DNA from: JANOMH01 sp031422295
GTDB taxonomy: Bacteria > Pseudomonadota > Alphaproteobacteria > Rhodobacterales > Rhodobacteraceae
Reading direction: 5' to 3'
NCBI GenBank assembly: GCA_031422295.1
Contig: JANOQM010000072.1
Span: 1 to 61,195 of the forward strand
DNA: 61,195 nt
Under the pieces are notes generated by a model. The model did not search any database, was not told where the DNA came from, and saw only the letters and a program-made list of their open reading frames with translations. A program made the translations under genes and the position numbers. Positions within the stretch are counted from its first letter, which is position 1. The number at the start of each line of letters is the position of its first letter. Of the stretch, positions 42,894 to 51,930 are shown one piece after another.

Positions 42894-43694
42894 CTAAAGA
42901 CCGTGTGCGAGGAAGACTCGCAGGCGATCTGTCACGGCCTCGGGCGCTTCCAGATTGGCAATATGGCCCGCATTCGGGATGATCGACAGGTTGGCACCCG
43001 GGATACCCGCCGCAATTGCGCGCGCGTAGGCAGGCGGCGTTTCACTGTCTAGGGCGCCCGCCATAACCAGCGTCGGGCAGGTGATCCTGGGCAGCAAATC
43101 CAGCGCATCATGGGTGGCGATCAAGTGCGCTGCAAATTCCAATCCTTCACGCTTGGCGCGACCCATGGCAGCGATAGCCGACTGAATTGCCTGCCGACTT
43201 GCAATGGGGGCAGTGATGGCGCGGATCATGCTTTCGTTGAACGCAGGCTGGCTTTCGCAGTCCAGCTGTGAATTGACCCAAGCCACAAATTCCGCTGCAT
43301 TGCTGTCACCACCAAACCCAAATTTGGGTGAGCAATCCAACAGAGTCATGCTACGCACCAATGCAGGGTGACTGACTGCCAGGTGCTGAAGGATCATGCC
43401 GCCCACCGACAGGCCGACGAAATGCGCTTTGGTCAGCCCTAGCGTTTCGGTCACAAATCGAACCAAGGCCTGCAAAACCTCGTCAAATCCTGCGCCCTTT
43501 TCTGGTGGGGTAGATCTGCCAAAGCCCGGCATATCCCAGGCAATACAGCGATAGTCCGCTGCCAGCACCTGCATTTGCGGATCCCATCCGGTGCTCGACG
43601 TTACCATTGCATGCAGAAAGATCACCGCCTCTCCCGCGCCGCACTCGCGCCAACTAATTGGCGTCACCTCTATGTCGCGAAATATCGTCGTCAT
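42894..43694 (-). CDS. Alpha/beta hydrolase
   Basis: A 266-residue alpha/beta-hydrolase fold enzyme resembling 3-oxoadipate enol-lactonases and related esterases. The nucleophile elbow GLSVGG has its Ser near residue 95; the oxyanion strand is VIFLHAMVTS (about 24); the acid is in AGALDSETPP (about 213) and the catalytic His in NAGHIANLEAP (about 243). It is divergent from the P450 gene, 118 bases apart, and probably acts in the same catabolic route as a lactonase, esterase or C-C hydrolase; the exact reaction is unknown. Confidence 0.87.
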   Translation of the reverse strand: MTTIFRDIEVTPISWRECGAGEAVIFLHAMVTSSTGWDPQMQVLAADYRCIAWDMPGFGRSTPPEKGAGFDEVLQALVRFVTETLGLTKAHFVGLSVGGMILQHLAVSHPALVRSMTLLDCSPKFGFGGDSNAAEFVAWVNSQLDCESQPAFNESMIRAITAPIASRQAIQSAIAAMGRAKREGLEFAAHLIATHDALDLLPRITCPTLVMAGALDSETPPAYARAIAAGIPGANLSIIPNAGHIANLEAPEAVTDRLRVFLAHGL

Positions 43695-43728
43695 CGGCCC
43701 TCAAGATTCTGTTGCTCTGGTAAAAAAG

Positions 43729-43754
43729 ACTGTATACAGTATACTGAATGCAGT
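43729..43754. promoter_or_regulatory. Two tandem ACTG-N4-CAGT palindromes before the P450 gene
   Basis: ACTGTATACAGT (43729-43740) and ACTGAATGCAGT (43743-43754), 14 bases start to start, between the divergent hydrolase and P450 genes. TATAC-centred palindromes of this kind are bound by GntR/FCD regulators, and one is encoded 1.2 kb away. Confidence 0.6.
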
Positions 43755-43812
43755 AAAGATAGAATTGAATGGCGAACCAACGCATAAACTGACCAGTAGG
43801 AGGGGAAATTTT

Positions 43813-45078
43813 ATGCTCGATAGGCTCAAGATTGCGACCGACCTGTCCGACCCGTGCGCATTTGATCATGGTATTCCTCAAGCAGCCTTTGCTGATCTGC
43901 GCGCTCTTGAGGGTATTGCTTGGAACCCTGTACAAGGGGAGGGGCCGGACGCGGGCTTTTGGTCGGTTGGCAGGTTCGCCGACATCGTCAAAGTGTCGCG
44001 CGATACCGAGACGTTTTCTTCGGCTGTAGGGCACATCCAGATCTACAATATCGACGATGATGCGCTATCGGCGCGCGCCTCGATGATTGACATGGACCCG
44101 CCGGATCACACGCGTCTGCGCCGACTGGTCAACCCCGGTTTCATCCCGAAAAACATTCGTGATTATGCCCCGGTCGTAAAGGCCCGCGCCGGCGCGCTGC
44201 TGGATAAGATGCAGGCCGAGGGCGGCGGCGATTGGGTTGCAAACGTGGCAAAGCCGATCCCCATCGGCATCATTTGCGACATGCTGGGTGTCCCCTCCGA
44301 AGACCATAATCTGATGATCGAGATGACGGACTATCTGGTCGCGGGGACATCAGCCGCGCCACTTGACCCAACAGCTTATGGCAATACTACGCCGCTGCGC
44401 CTTTTGCCTTTCAACAGCCCTGCAGCACATGGGTTGCGGGAATATGCCCGCAGTTTGGGGGCAACGCGGCGTGCCGCGCCGCGCGATGACCTCGTGTCAA
44501 AACTAGTGACACTCGAAATCGACGGCGAGCGGCTTACCGATGAGGAATACACCAACTTTTTCCGCCTGTTGATCTTTGCCGGCAACGAGACGACCCGTAC
44601 CGCAATGTCGCATATGGCCTTGCTGATGGCCCGACATCCCGATCAATTCGAACAGGTTCGCAAGGATCGCAGCCTTGTCGCCACCGCCGTTGAAGAGATC
44701 GTGCGCTACGCGTCGCCAATCCTGTATTTCCGCCGCACCGCGACGCGGGATGTAGAACTGTCGGGGACCATGGTGCGAAAAGGCGACAGGGTGGTGATGT
44801 GGTATGCGTCAGGCAATTTTGACGAGATGCGGTTTGGAAATGCGCAGACTTTTGATGTGACGCGTCCGGCTTTGCCACTCCAAGCAGGCTTTGGCGGCGG
44901 CGGTGTGCATACCTGCCTTGGTGCAGGTCTGGCGCGGCTGGAATTGGCGGTCCTTTTGGCGGAGGTTCTGGATCGCGGGCTGACGATCCAGCTTAGACAA
45001 GAGCCAGAGTTTGTTAACACAAACTTCGTCAACGGGATTGAAAAACTGGACATCAAATTTGGCAAATCGGCGTTTTGA
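43813..45078 (+). CDS. Cytochrome P450 (bacterial CYP125/CYP142-like)
   Basis: A 421-residue soluble heme monooxygenase. The I-helix oxygen-binding motif is FAGNETTRTAMSH (about residue 253), the ExxR motif EEIVRYASP (about 296) and the heme-ligand loop FGGGGVHTCLGAGLARLE (about 356), whose FGGGG form is usual in CYP125/CYP142-like and other steroid or terpene hydroxylases. The start at MLDRLKIATD has AGGAGGGG nine bases upstream; longer in-frame starts overlap the hydrolase promoter. Its reductase follows 18 bases on. Likely hydroxylates an aliphatic, terpenoid or steroid-like side chain; the substrate is not evident. Confidence 0.9.
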   Translation: MLDRLKIATDLSDPCAFDHGIPQAAFADLRALEGIAWNPVQGEGPDAGFWSVGRFADIVKVSRDTETFSSAVGHIQIYNIDDDALSARASMIDMDPPDHTRLRRLVNPGFIPKNIRDYAPVVKARAGALLDKMQAEGGGDWVANVAKPIPIGIICDMLGVPSEDHNLMIEMTDYLVAGTSAAPLDPTAYGNTTPLRLLPFNSPAAHGLREYARSLGATRRAAPRDDLVSKLVTLEIDGERLTDEEYTNFFRLLIFAGNETTRTAMSHMALLMARHPDQFEQVRKDRSLVATAVEEIVRYASPILYFRRTATRDVELSGTMVRKGDRVVMWYASGNFDEMRFGNAQTFDVTRPALPLQAGFGGGGVHTCLGAGLARLELAVLLAEVLDRGLTIQLRQEPEFVNTNFVNGIEKLDIKFGKSAF

Positions 45079-45096
45079 AATCGTCAGGAGTCTCGG

Positions 45097-46167
45097 ATGT
45101 CTGAAAATTTCAAAACCTACATGATTACCGCAAAAAATGTCGAATCCAGCACAATTTCTTCGTTCCTGCTGATGCCTGAAACGGGAGTTTCGCCAGATTT
45201 CTGCCCAGGCGAATACTTGATATTTGAACTGCCCTGCGGGTCAGGTGGTACGGCAATTCGACGTGAATATTCGATCTCTGGTCTGATCGACGGGGCGCTG
45301 CGTGTAACCATCAAGCGCGAACCGGCCATAGCAGGGCATTCACCTGGTCTTGGGTCCAACTATTTCCATGATGTGCTGGATATTGGTTCAAAACTTCGGG
45401 TTGCCGGCCCCTATGGGCAGTTTCAGCTGGAACGCAACTCTCCAAGACCGGCCGTGTTGCTCAGTGGGGGCGTAGGGCTGACACCAATGGTCGCGATGGC
45501 ACGCGACCTTTCGGCAGAGGGCAAGAGCTTTACTTTTATCCATGCCTGCGAAGATGGCGCCGTACACGCCATGGGCAATGAGATCCGTGCATTGGCCAAA
45601 GCGCATAAGTCGATGACCACGCATTTTTGTTATCGCTTGCCGCGCCATGCTGATAAACCGGGGCGGGATTATGACAGCAAAGGTTTCCTGACGGCGGGCA
45701 CATTACAAAGCCTGCTGCCCGTGGCGGATCATGATTTCTATCTTTGCGGCCCCGATCCGTTCATGCAAGCAATCTATGATATCTTGCAGAACTTGGGCGT
45801 GCGCGATGATCGCATTCGCTATGAATTCTTTGGCCCCGCGACGCTGCTGCGCGCCCGTGCCGCTGCGCCGAACCCGCCGCCACCCATTTTGCGCGCCGAC
45901 GGCGACGGTGATGCGCCGATGGTGCATTTTGCCAAATCTGGTCTGAGTGTCGCTTGGGATCCGTCGTTGAACAATCTTCTCGAATTCGCCGAGGAGCAGG
46001 GGCTCATGCCGGATTACAGTTGCCGCGCGGGCACCTGTGAAAGCTGCAAGACAAAAGTTATTTCGGGCACCACAGAATACCTGTTCGAACCCTTTGCGGC
46101 GCCAACCGACGGCAGCGTTTTGCTTTGCTGTTCGGTACCAAAATGCGATGTTACGATTGATCTGTGA
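45097..46167 (+). CDS. Flavin reductase with C-terminal [2Fe-2S] ferredoxin domain
   Basis: A 356-residue electron-transfer protein. The N-terminal flavin domain carries RREYSIS (about residue 54); the NAD(P)H domain has LSGGVGLTPMVAMA (about 121) and FYLCGPDPFM (about 214); the C-terminal plant-type ferredoxin domain (about 270-356) binds [2Fe-2S] through CRAGTCESC and a later CC. It passes electrons from NAD(P)H through flavin and cluster, most probably to the P450 encoded directly before it. The architecture is like vanillate/phthalate dioxygenase reductases and Hcr-type proteins. Confidence 0.88.
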   Translation: MSENFKTYMITAKNVESSTISSFLLMPETGVSPDFCPGEYLIFELPCGSGGTAIRREYSISGLIDGALRVTIKREPAIAGHSPGLGSNYFHDVLDIGSKLRVAGPYGQFQLERNSPRPAVLLSGGVGLTPMVAMARDLSAEGKSFTFIHACEDGAVHAMGNEIRALAKAHKSMTTHFCYRLPRHADKPGRDYDSKGFLTAGTLQSLLPVADHDFYLCGPDPFMQAIYDILQNLGVRDDRIRYEFFGPATLLRARAAAPNPPPPILRADGDGDAPMVHFAKSGLSVAWDPSLNNLLEFAEEQGLMPDYSCRAGTCESCKTKVISGTTEYLFEPFAAPTDGSVLLCCSVPKCDVTIDL

Positions 46168-47023
46168 TTTCTTTCATATAGGCGAGAAGGCTGGCACTTG
46201 CCCTACGACGCGCACCACTTTCCAGACTGATCATTGTGAGACCGCGCACCCGTTGCGGCCTGCCGAATGGCAGTCGCTTTACACCTGCGCTACTATTTGC
46301 CAAACCAAAGCGGCGCGGCGTTATCGAGACGCCCACCCCATGCGCGACAAAAGATTCAATCGCTTCTATCGAGTCGATTTCAAGCACTGGCCGGACGAAT
46401 AATTTACGCGCCGCCAGATGTTCCTCGATCTGTTGTCCAGCCCACGTGCGCCGGTTGAACCAGATAAACGGATGCTCCAAAGCATCGGCGTCGGTATCAG
46501 CCTGCATGCCGTGTGGAATGATTACATCAAGCGGTTCATCGCAGATCGGTTGAGAGATCAAACCGTCTGGCAAAACCCTTGGCTGTGTCACGACCGCGAA
46601 ATCAATATCGCGTGCGCGCACTGCCTGCGCCAGATCACTGGAAAGTCCGCTCCGGATACGCACCTGTAATCGGGGATGCGCAAGTTGCAACCGTGCCAGC
46701 GCTGGTGGAACAAGTCCTGCGAGCACTGACGGCACGACGCCTATAATTACTGATCCGGATAAGGAATCATCTTGTCCAATTGAGCGAATTTCATTCGCAA
46801 TCCCAAGCATCTGTCTGGCGAGGTCGACAAGTGCGAACCCGTGTTCAGTCAAGGTCGGAGGTCTCGTCTCTCGATCAACGATGCTCAGCTGCAGTTCGTC
46901 TTCTAGGGCTTTGATCTGCTGACTAACCGCTGAGTGGCTTAACCCCATTTCAGTTGCAGCTGAGAAGAAGCTTGGGTGCTCTGAAACGGCAATGAGCGTT
47001 CGTAAGAATCGCAGATTCATCAT
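46151..47023 (-). CDS. LysR family transcriptional regulator
   Basis: A 290-residue LysR-type regulator. The helix-turn-helix spans MNLRFLRTLIAVSEH to SHSAVSQQIKALEDEL (about residues 2-47); the effector domain starts near residue 80 (SGSVIIGVVPSVLAGL). The start at 47023 or 47020 fits the family; the frame is open to 47059 but adds twelve unlike residues. Its 3' end overlaps the reductase gene by 17 bases. It faces away from the CoA-transferase gene across a region with a perfect inverted repeat, its likely binding site. Confidence 0.88.
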   Translation of the reverse strand: MMNLRFLRTLIAVSEHPSFFSAATEMGLSHSAVSQQIKALEDELQLSIVDRETRPPTLTEHGFALVDLARQMLGIANEIRSIGQDDSLSGSVIIGVVPSVLAGLVPPALARLQLAHPRLQVRIRSGLSSDLAQAVRARDIDFAVVTQPRVLPDGLISQPICDEPLDVIIPHGMQADTDADALEHPFIWFNRRTWAGQQIEEHLAARKLFVRPVLEIDSIEAIESFVAHGVGVSITPRRFGLANSSAGVKRLPFGRPQRVRGLTMISLESGARRRASASLLAYMKEITDQS

Positions 47024-47048
47024 TCTCACAGTGTTACATTTTCTAACT

Positions 47049-47095
47049 TTATGGTGCACAAAATTTCGCTTTTGTAAAGAATATTTGCACCATAA
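47049..47095. promoter_or_regulatory. Inverted repeat between the LysR and CoA-transferase genes
   Basis: TTATGGTGCA (47049-47058) and TGCACCATAA (47086-47095), a perfect 10-base inverted repeat spaced by 27 bases in the 123-base divergent promoter region. Position and symmetry fit a LysR-type site controlling both directions. Confidence 0.6.
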
Positions 47096-47146
47096 GTTGA
47101 TTGAGTATTAACAACGGCGTCCTCTGCAAAACTGGATGAACAACGA

Positions 47147-48349
47147 ATGGCGGCAACGCAGAGCTCTGGTAGATCACTGGCCGGTATCCGTGTGCTGGAT
47201 CTGAGCCGCATTCTCGCGGGCCCGACTGCAACGCAGTTACTGGGGGATTTTGGTGCTGATATCATCAAGGTTGAACGGCCCGAAGGCGGTGACGACACGC
47301 GCACTTGGGGCCCTCCGTTTGTCTTGGACACAGACGGCACACCGACCGAAGAAAGCGCGTACTATCTCTGTGCTAACCGCAACAAGCGGTCTGTAGCCAT
47401 TGATATTACAACGCCAGAGGGCACAAGAATTGTACGCCAGCTATTGCGTCACTGTGACGTGTTGGTTGAAAATTTCAAAGTTGGCGGCCTGAAGAAATAC
47501 GGACTGTCTTATGATGACCTGCGCGACGAATTCCCCCATCTGGTCTATTGCTCGATCACCGGATTTGGCCAGACCGGTCCAAATGCCAACAAGCCTGGAT
47601 ATGATCTGCTTGCCCAGGGCTTTGGCGGGATCATGAGTTTGACCGGCCCTGCCGACGGAGAGCCAACCAAGGTTGCTGTTGGCATCTCGGATGTCATGAC
47701 CGGCATGTATGCCGCGACCGCCATCTTGGCCGCCTTGCGCCACAAGGAGAAAACCGGCGAGGGCCAGCAGATCGATGTTGCCTTGGTGGATTGTCAGATC
47801 GCCGGGCTGGTAAATGAGGGAACGAACTATCTGCTGTCAGGCGATGTTCCGAAACGCCGTGGCAACCAGCATCCGAATATCGTGCCTTATCAGGTCTTCG
47901 ACGCCTTGGACGGCCATCTTATTATCGCCGTTGGGAATGATGCCCAGTACCGCAAGTTTTGTGTTCTGCTGAAAACCCCCGAACTTGCTATTGACGCGCG
48001 GTACGCAACCAATGCCGCGAGGTTGATCAATCGGACAGATCTGATTCCAAGGCTTGCGGCGCTAGTAAAGCTGCAAACTCGGGGCAGCCTGATTTCACAG
48101 CTGGAAAAGCTTGGCATCCCTTGCGGACCCATCCACGACCTCGCAGAGGTCTTTGCTTCGGATCAGGTTCAGGCCCGCGGCATGAATGTCTCTGTTCCCT
48201 ATCCCGGCTCAAAGCATAACACCGTCAGTTTGATTGGAAATCCAATTAAAATGTCAAAAACCCCCATCGCTTATGACCGTGCACCTCCACGTTGTGGTGC
48301 CGATACCGAAGAGGTTCTGGCCGAGTTTCTGATCTCTAATTCTTCCTAA
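47147..48349 (+). CDS. CaiB/BaiF (family III) CoA-transferase
   Basis: A 400-residue family III CoA-transferase. The N-terminal GIRVLDLSRILAGPTATQLL (about residues 13-32) and FGADIIKVERP, followed by NRNKRSVAID, are diagnostic. The catalytic Asp lies in VGISDVMTGMYAATAIL (about residue 180). It moves CoA between acids, activating a carboxylate for oxidation. It stands 27 bases before an acyl-CoA dehydrogenase gene, so the pair probably makes and desaturates one acyl-CoA in the island's pathway. Confidence 0.9.
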   Translation: MAATQSSGRSLAGIRVLDLSRILAGPTATQLLGDFGADIIKVERPEGGDDTRTWGPPFVLDTDGTPTEESAYYLCANRNKRSVAIDITTPEGTRIVRQLLRHCDVLVENFKVGGLKKYGLSYDDLRDEFPHLVYCSITGFGQTGPNANKPGYDLLAQGFGGIMSLTGPADGEPTKVAVGISDVMTGMYAATAILAALRHKEKTGEGQQIDVALVDCQIAGLVNEGTNYLLSGDVPKRRGNQHPNIVPYQVFDALDGHLIIAVGNDAQYRKFCVLLKTPELAIDARYATNAARLINRTDLIPRLAALVKLQTRGSLISQLEKLGIPCGPIHDLAEVFASDQVQARGMNVSVPYPGSKHNTVSLIGNPIKMSKTPIAYDRAPPRCGADTEEVLAEFLISNSS

Positions 48350-48376
48350 AATAGCCCAAGAAAAGGCCGTCATGAG

Positions 48377-49555
48377 ATGCTTACAGATGAACAGCTTAAA
48401 CTCCAGTCCCAAGCCCGCGATCTTGCAAATGGCTTTGTGCGCGATCGCGCTGCCGAGGTTGACCGGACAGAAGAATATCCTTGGGACGTTGTCGAACAGC
48501 TGACCGAAGCAGGCTTTATGGGCATGACCATTCCCAAAGCCTACGGCGGACGGGGGCTGACATATTTCGATGCGGTTTTGGTGATTGAGCAGTTGGCGCG
48601 CAACTGCGGTGTCACGGGCCGGATCGTCGTCGAGGCCAATATGGGCGGCATCGGTGCCATTATGGCCTATGGAACTGAAGAACAGAAAAGATTTGTGGCG
48701 CCGTTCGTGTTGGCTGGTGACAAGCCAGCGATCTGTATCACCGAACCCGGTGCTGGAAGCGCGGCTACCGATATGACCACTACAGCAGTACGCACGAAAA
48801 GCGGCTATGTGTTGAACGGCGTCAAGCATTGGATCACCGGGGGCGGAGTTTCAAAGCTACATCTGATTTTTGCTCGCGTGATTGAAGATGGCAAAGATCA
48901 GGGGATTGGCGGCTTCATTGCTATACGAGACCAAACCAAGGGATTGTCTATTGGCAAACGTGAACCAGCCATGGGCTTGCGGGGCATCCCCGAAACCTAT
49001 CTTCACCTCGAGGATATGGAGGTTGCCGACAACATGGTCGTGACCTTGCCAGAAGGCTTTGGCAAGGGCTTTGCGGCACTCATGCGTGCTTACAACGCAC
49101 AACGCGTCGGTGCCGCGACTGTCGCGCATGGCATCGCGCAAGGTGCATATGAGCATGCGTTATCTTACTCAAAAGAACGCCAACAATTTGGTCGTCCAAT
49201 TGCCGAGTTTCAGGGTCTACAGTGGATGCTGGCCGATATGTCGATCAATTTGGCTGCCTCGCAGGCACTGATCTACAAGGCCGCTGCCAACGCTGGCACG
49301 GGCTTTCCCAGCATGCAAGAGGCAGCCCAGGCAAAGATTTTCGCGTCTGACATGGCGATTAAAGTTACCAATGACGCCCTGCAAATCCACGGTGCAATGG
49401 GCTACTCACGCGCCTTGCCAATGGAAAGAATGCTACGGGATGCGCGGATGTTCACGATTGGTGGCGGCACCGGGCAGATGCTGCGCAATCAGGTTGCCGC
49501 GTCAATTTTGGATATGAAACTGCCGCAGACCCGTGATAGCCATTGTGGTGTTTGA
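48377..49555 (+). CDS. Acyl-CoA dehydrogenase family protein
   Basis: A 392-residue FAD-dependent acyl-CoA dehydrogenase. Landmarks are CITEPGAGSAATDMTT (about residues 115-130), the flavin region GYVLNGVKHWITGG (about 140), RQQFGRPIAEFQGLQWMLAD (about 268) and QIHGAMGYSRALPMERMLRDAR (in parts, about 342-363). The last segment is close to the usual ending with its Gly-tyr motif and Arg. It acts on the CoA thioester probably made by the preceding CoA-transferase. Chain type cannot be told from sequence. Confidence 0.9.
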   Translation: MLTDEQLKLQSQARDLANGFVRDRAAEVDRTEEYPWDVVEQLTEAGFMGMTIPKAYGGRGLTYFDAVLVIEQLARNCGVTGRIVVEANMGGIGAIMAYGTEEQKRFVAPFVLAGDKPAICITEPGAGSAATDMTTTAVRTKSGYVLNGVKHWITGGGVSKLHLIFARVIEDGKDQGIGGFIAIRDQTKGLSIGKREPAMGLRGIPETYLHLEDMEVADNMVVTLPEGFGKGFAALMRAYNAQRVGAATVAHGIAQGAYEHALSYSKERQQFGRPIAEFQGLQWMLADMSINLAASQALIYKAAANAGTGFPSMQEAAQAKIFASDMAIKVTNDALQIHGAMGYSRALPMERMLRDARMFTIGGGTGQMLRNQVAASILDMKLPQTRDSHCGV

Positions 49556-49594
49556 CGCAGTTGCCTTGTCCTGCAGCACGCAAGGAAGTCCGAA

Positions 49595-50917
49595 ATGACG
49601 CTGTTTGACGGCTTTGGCGCGCCTGTGTCGCACGGCAGTCAATCTGATATCGACCGGCTGACAACGGCTGCGCGACTGATGCTTGGCTATGCGCCGGATC
49701 CGGTGACGCTGACACTGGAGTTGTTGCGCGATGCCCCCGACTTCATTATGGCACGATGCTTTTTGTGCGGTATGTATTTGGTGGCCAGCGACAAACGTAC
49801 ACAGGTGTCGCTGACCGAAGAATTCGCCCGGCTTGAGGCGATCTCTGCGAATGCGAATGCGCGCGAACTTGGTCATATGCGGGCGATACGGCTTTGGCTG
49901 AGGGGCGATTTCTATGCTTCCTCGCAGGCCTATGCCGACATTTTGTTCGATTATCCTCGCGACATCATTGCGCTGCAATTCGGGCATCAGACCGATTTTC
50001 TGTTGGGCCATGTCAGCTCTACCCGCGACCGGCCTGCGCGCATGGCACGGCACTGGTCTGAGGCCGATCAGGACTATTCCTACATTCTGGGCATGCAGGC
50101 CTTTGGGTTGGAGGAGGCCGGCCACTACGCGCAGGCCGAAGCTATGGCGCTGCGTTGTGTGGGTCTGAACCCGCGCGATACATGGGGCGTTCATGCGCTG
50201 GCGCATTGCTACGAGATGCAGGGCAAGGTCGAGGCCGGTATCTCCTTCATGGAAGACTGTGAAGCGATGTGGGGTGGTAAAAATTACCTGTCGATCCACA
50301 ACCGCTGGCATCTGGGGCTATATTATGTCGAGCAGTGCCAGTTCGACCGCGCCTTGGCCGTGCATGACACCTATATGAAGGTGACGCCGAAATCTGTTCT
50401 GATGGATGCGCATGATTCCACTTCGATGCTGTGGCGCTTGCAGATGGACGGCGTCGAAACCGGCGATAGGTGGGAGGCGGCCGCCAAGCTTTATGAGCCG
50501 GTCGTCGATCAGGCCTATATGTGCTTTACCGATATGCATGCGATGTTTGCCTTTATGGCGACGGGCCGAGAAAGTCATGCCCGCGCTTTGCTGGATGCGC
50601 TTGAAGCCAATCTGGATGGCCCCACCAGCAGTTCCATCGTCATCAAAGCGGCGGGCCTGCCGATCGCTAAGGGCATCTATGCTTTCGGGCATGGCGACTA
50701 TGAGACCGCCAAACAACTGCTTGCAGGTTATCGGCACAATGCACATCTCTTTGGCGGATCTATCGCACAGCGCGACATTCTCAATCTGACGCTGTTGGCA
50801 GCCGCCAGCCGCAGTGGCGACCAGGCGATGGTTAACGGCCTGATTGCGGAACGCACATTGCTGCGACCGCATTCGCCTCTAACCAACTTCTTACAAACGC
50901 CGGGGGCCGCAAGATGA
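49595..50917 (+). CDS. TTC38-like tetratricopeptide repeat protein
   Basis: A 440-residue helical protein of the tetratricopeptide repeat protein 38 family, with helical pairs throughout, for example LGMQAFGLEEAGHYAQAEAM (about residues 165-184) and WGVHALAHCYEMQGKVEAGI (about 194-213). No signal peptide or catalytic motif. Bacterial members often sit in catabolic clusters, but their role is unknown. It is the third gene of the CoA-transferase operon by spacing, and overlaps the YeiH-like gene by four bases, so it may be translationally coupled to that exporter. Confidence 0.82.
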   Translation: MTLFDGFGAPVSHGSQSDIDRLTTAARLMLGYAPDPVTLTLELLRDAPDFIMARCFLCGMYLVASDKRTQVSLTEEFARLEAISANANARELGHMRAIRLWLRGDFYASSQAYADILFDYPRDIIALQFGHQTDFLLGHVSSTRDRPARMARHWSEADQDYSYILGMQAFGLEEAGHYAQAEAMALRCVGLNPRDTWGVHALAHCYEMQGKVEAGISFMEDCEAMWGGKNYLSIHNRWHLGLYYVEQCQFDRALAVHDTYMKVTPKSVLMDAHDSTSMLWRLQMDGVETGDRWEAAAKLYEPVVDQAYMCFTDMHAMFAFMATGRESHARALLDALEANLDGPTSSSIVIKAAGLPIAKGIYAFGHGDYETAKQLLAGYRHNAHLFGGSIAQRDILNLTLLAAASRSGDQAMVNGLIAERTLLRPHSPLTNFLQTPGAAR

Positions 50918-51930
50918 TCTTAGCGGCTCGTGTAAATGAAATGCGGGGCTTGATTCCGGGATTGGTGCTTTGCGTCACCGTCGGGATGGCTGCGTCTTTC
51001 TTATCGGAACATTACGGCGCGCCGGTGATGCTTTTTGCGCTGCTGCTGGGTATCGCGTTCAACTTTGTCGAGCCGGCGGGCAAGTTTCAGCCTGGCATCA
51101 CTTTTGCATCCAAGACTTTGCTACAAGTGGGCGTGGCATTGCTTGGTGCGCGGGTCACGTTGGGAAGTATGACAGAACTGGGTATAATGCCCCTGTTTCT
51201 GGCTATTCTGGGCGTGATGCTGACGATGGCCTTGGGCGTAATCCTCGCGCATTTTCTGGGGCGCAATACAGCTTTTGGCGTGCTGACCGGAGGTGCTGTT
51301 GGAATTTGTGGCGCTTCTGCCGCCTTGGCACTGTCCTCGGTTCTGCCGCGCGGACCCCACGGCATTTCCGAGCGTGACACAATTTTTACTGTAGTCTCGG
51401 TGACCGCCTTGAGCACCGTGGCGATGGTAGCCTACCCGATCTTGGCAAAACTGCTGGGCTTTGATGACACCCGGGCCGGCATTTTCATTGGCGCCACTGT
51501 GCATGACGTGGCTCAGGTAGTGGGTGCAGGATTTTCGATTTCGGACGCTGCGGGAAGCACGGCAACCATTGTGAAACTCATGCGGGTCGCCATGCTGGTT
51601 CCGGTGATCGCGGGCCTCGCGTTTTTCCTGCGCAATCGTGGTGGTTCCGATGGTCAAACACAAGGTTCAGGCACCCCATTTCCAACCTTTCTGATTGGGT
51701 TCATCGGCCTGATGATTGTTAACAGTTTCGGTCTGATACCTCCCTTGGTCACATCGGTTGCGGCGAATACGTCGCGCTGGTTTTTGGTCATCGCGATTGC
51801 AGGACTCGGTACCAAGACCAGTCTTGGTCAACTGATGGAAGTCGGGCCACGCGCCGCCGCGATCATCGTCACCCAAACCCTCGCGCTTGCGTTGTTTGCG
51901 GTCGGCACACTGATGTGGTGGCCGTCATGA
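50914..51930 (+). CDS. YeiH/UPF0324 family putative sulfate/sulfonate exporter
   Basis: A 338-residue membrane protein with about ten helices, of the UPF0324 (YeiH) family. The signature regions FALLLGIAFNFVEPAG (about residues 41-56) and GVLTGGAVGICGASAALALS (about 124-143), then GIFIGATVHDVAQVVGAG (about 188-205), are well kept. Members are predicted anion (sulfate or organosulfur) exporters. Coupled to the TPR protein, it may remove a product of the pathway, though that is inference. Confidence 0.85.
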   Translation: MILAARVNEMRGLIPGLVLCVTVGMAASFLSEHYGAPVMLFALLLGIAFNFVEPAGKFQPGITFASKTLLQVGVALLGARVTLGSMTELGIMPLFLAILGVMLTMALGVILAHFLGRNTAFGVLTGGAVGICGASAALALSSVLPRGPHGISERDTIFTVVSVTALSTVAMVAYPILAKLLGFDDTRAGIFIGATVHDVAQVVGAGFSISDAAGSTATIVKLMRVAMLVPVIAGLAFFLRNRGGSDGQTQGSGTPFPTFLIGFIGLMIVNSFGLIPPLVTSVAANTSRWFLVIAIAGLGTKTSLGQLMEVGPRAAAIIVTQTLALALFAVGTLMWWPS

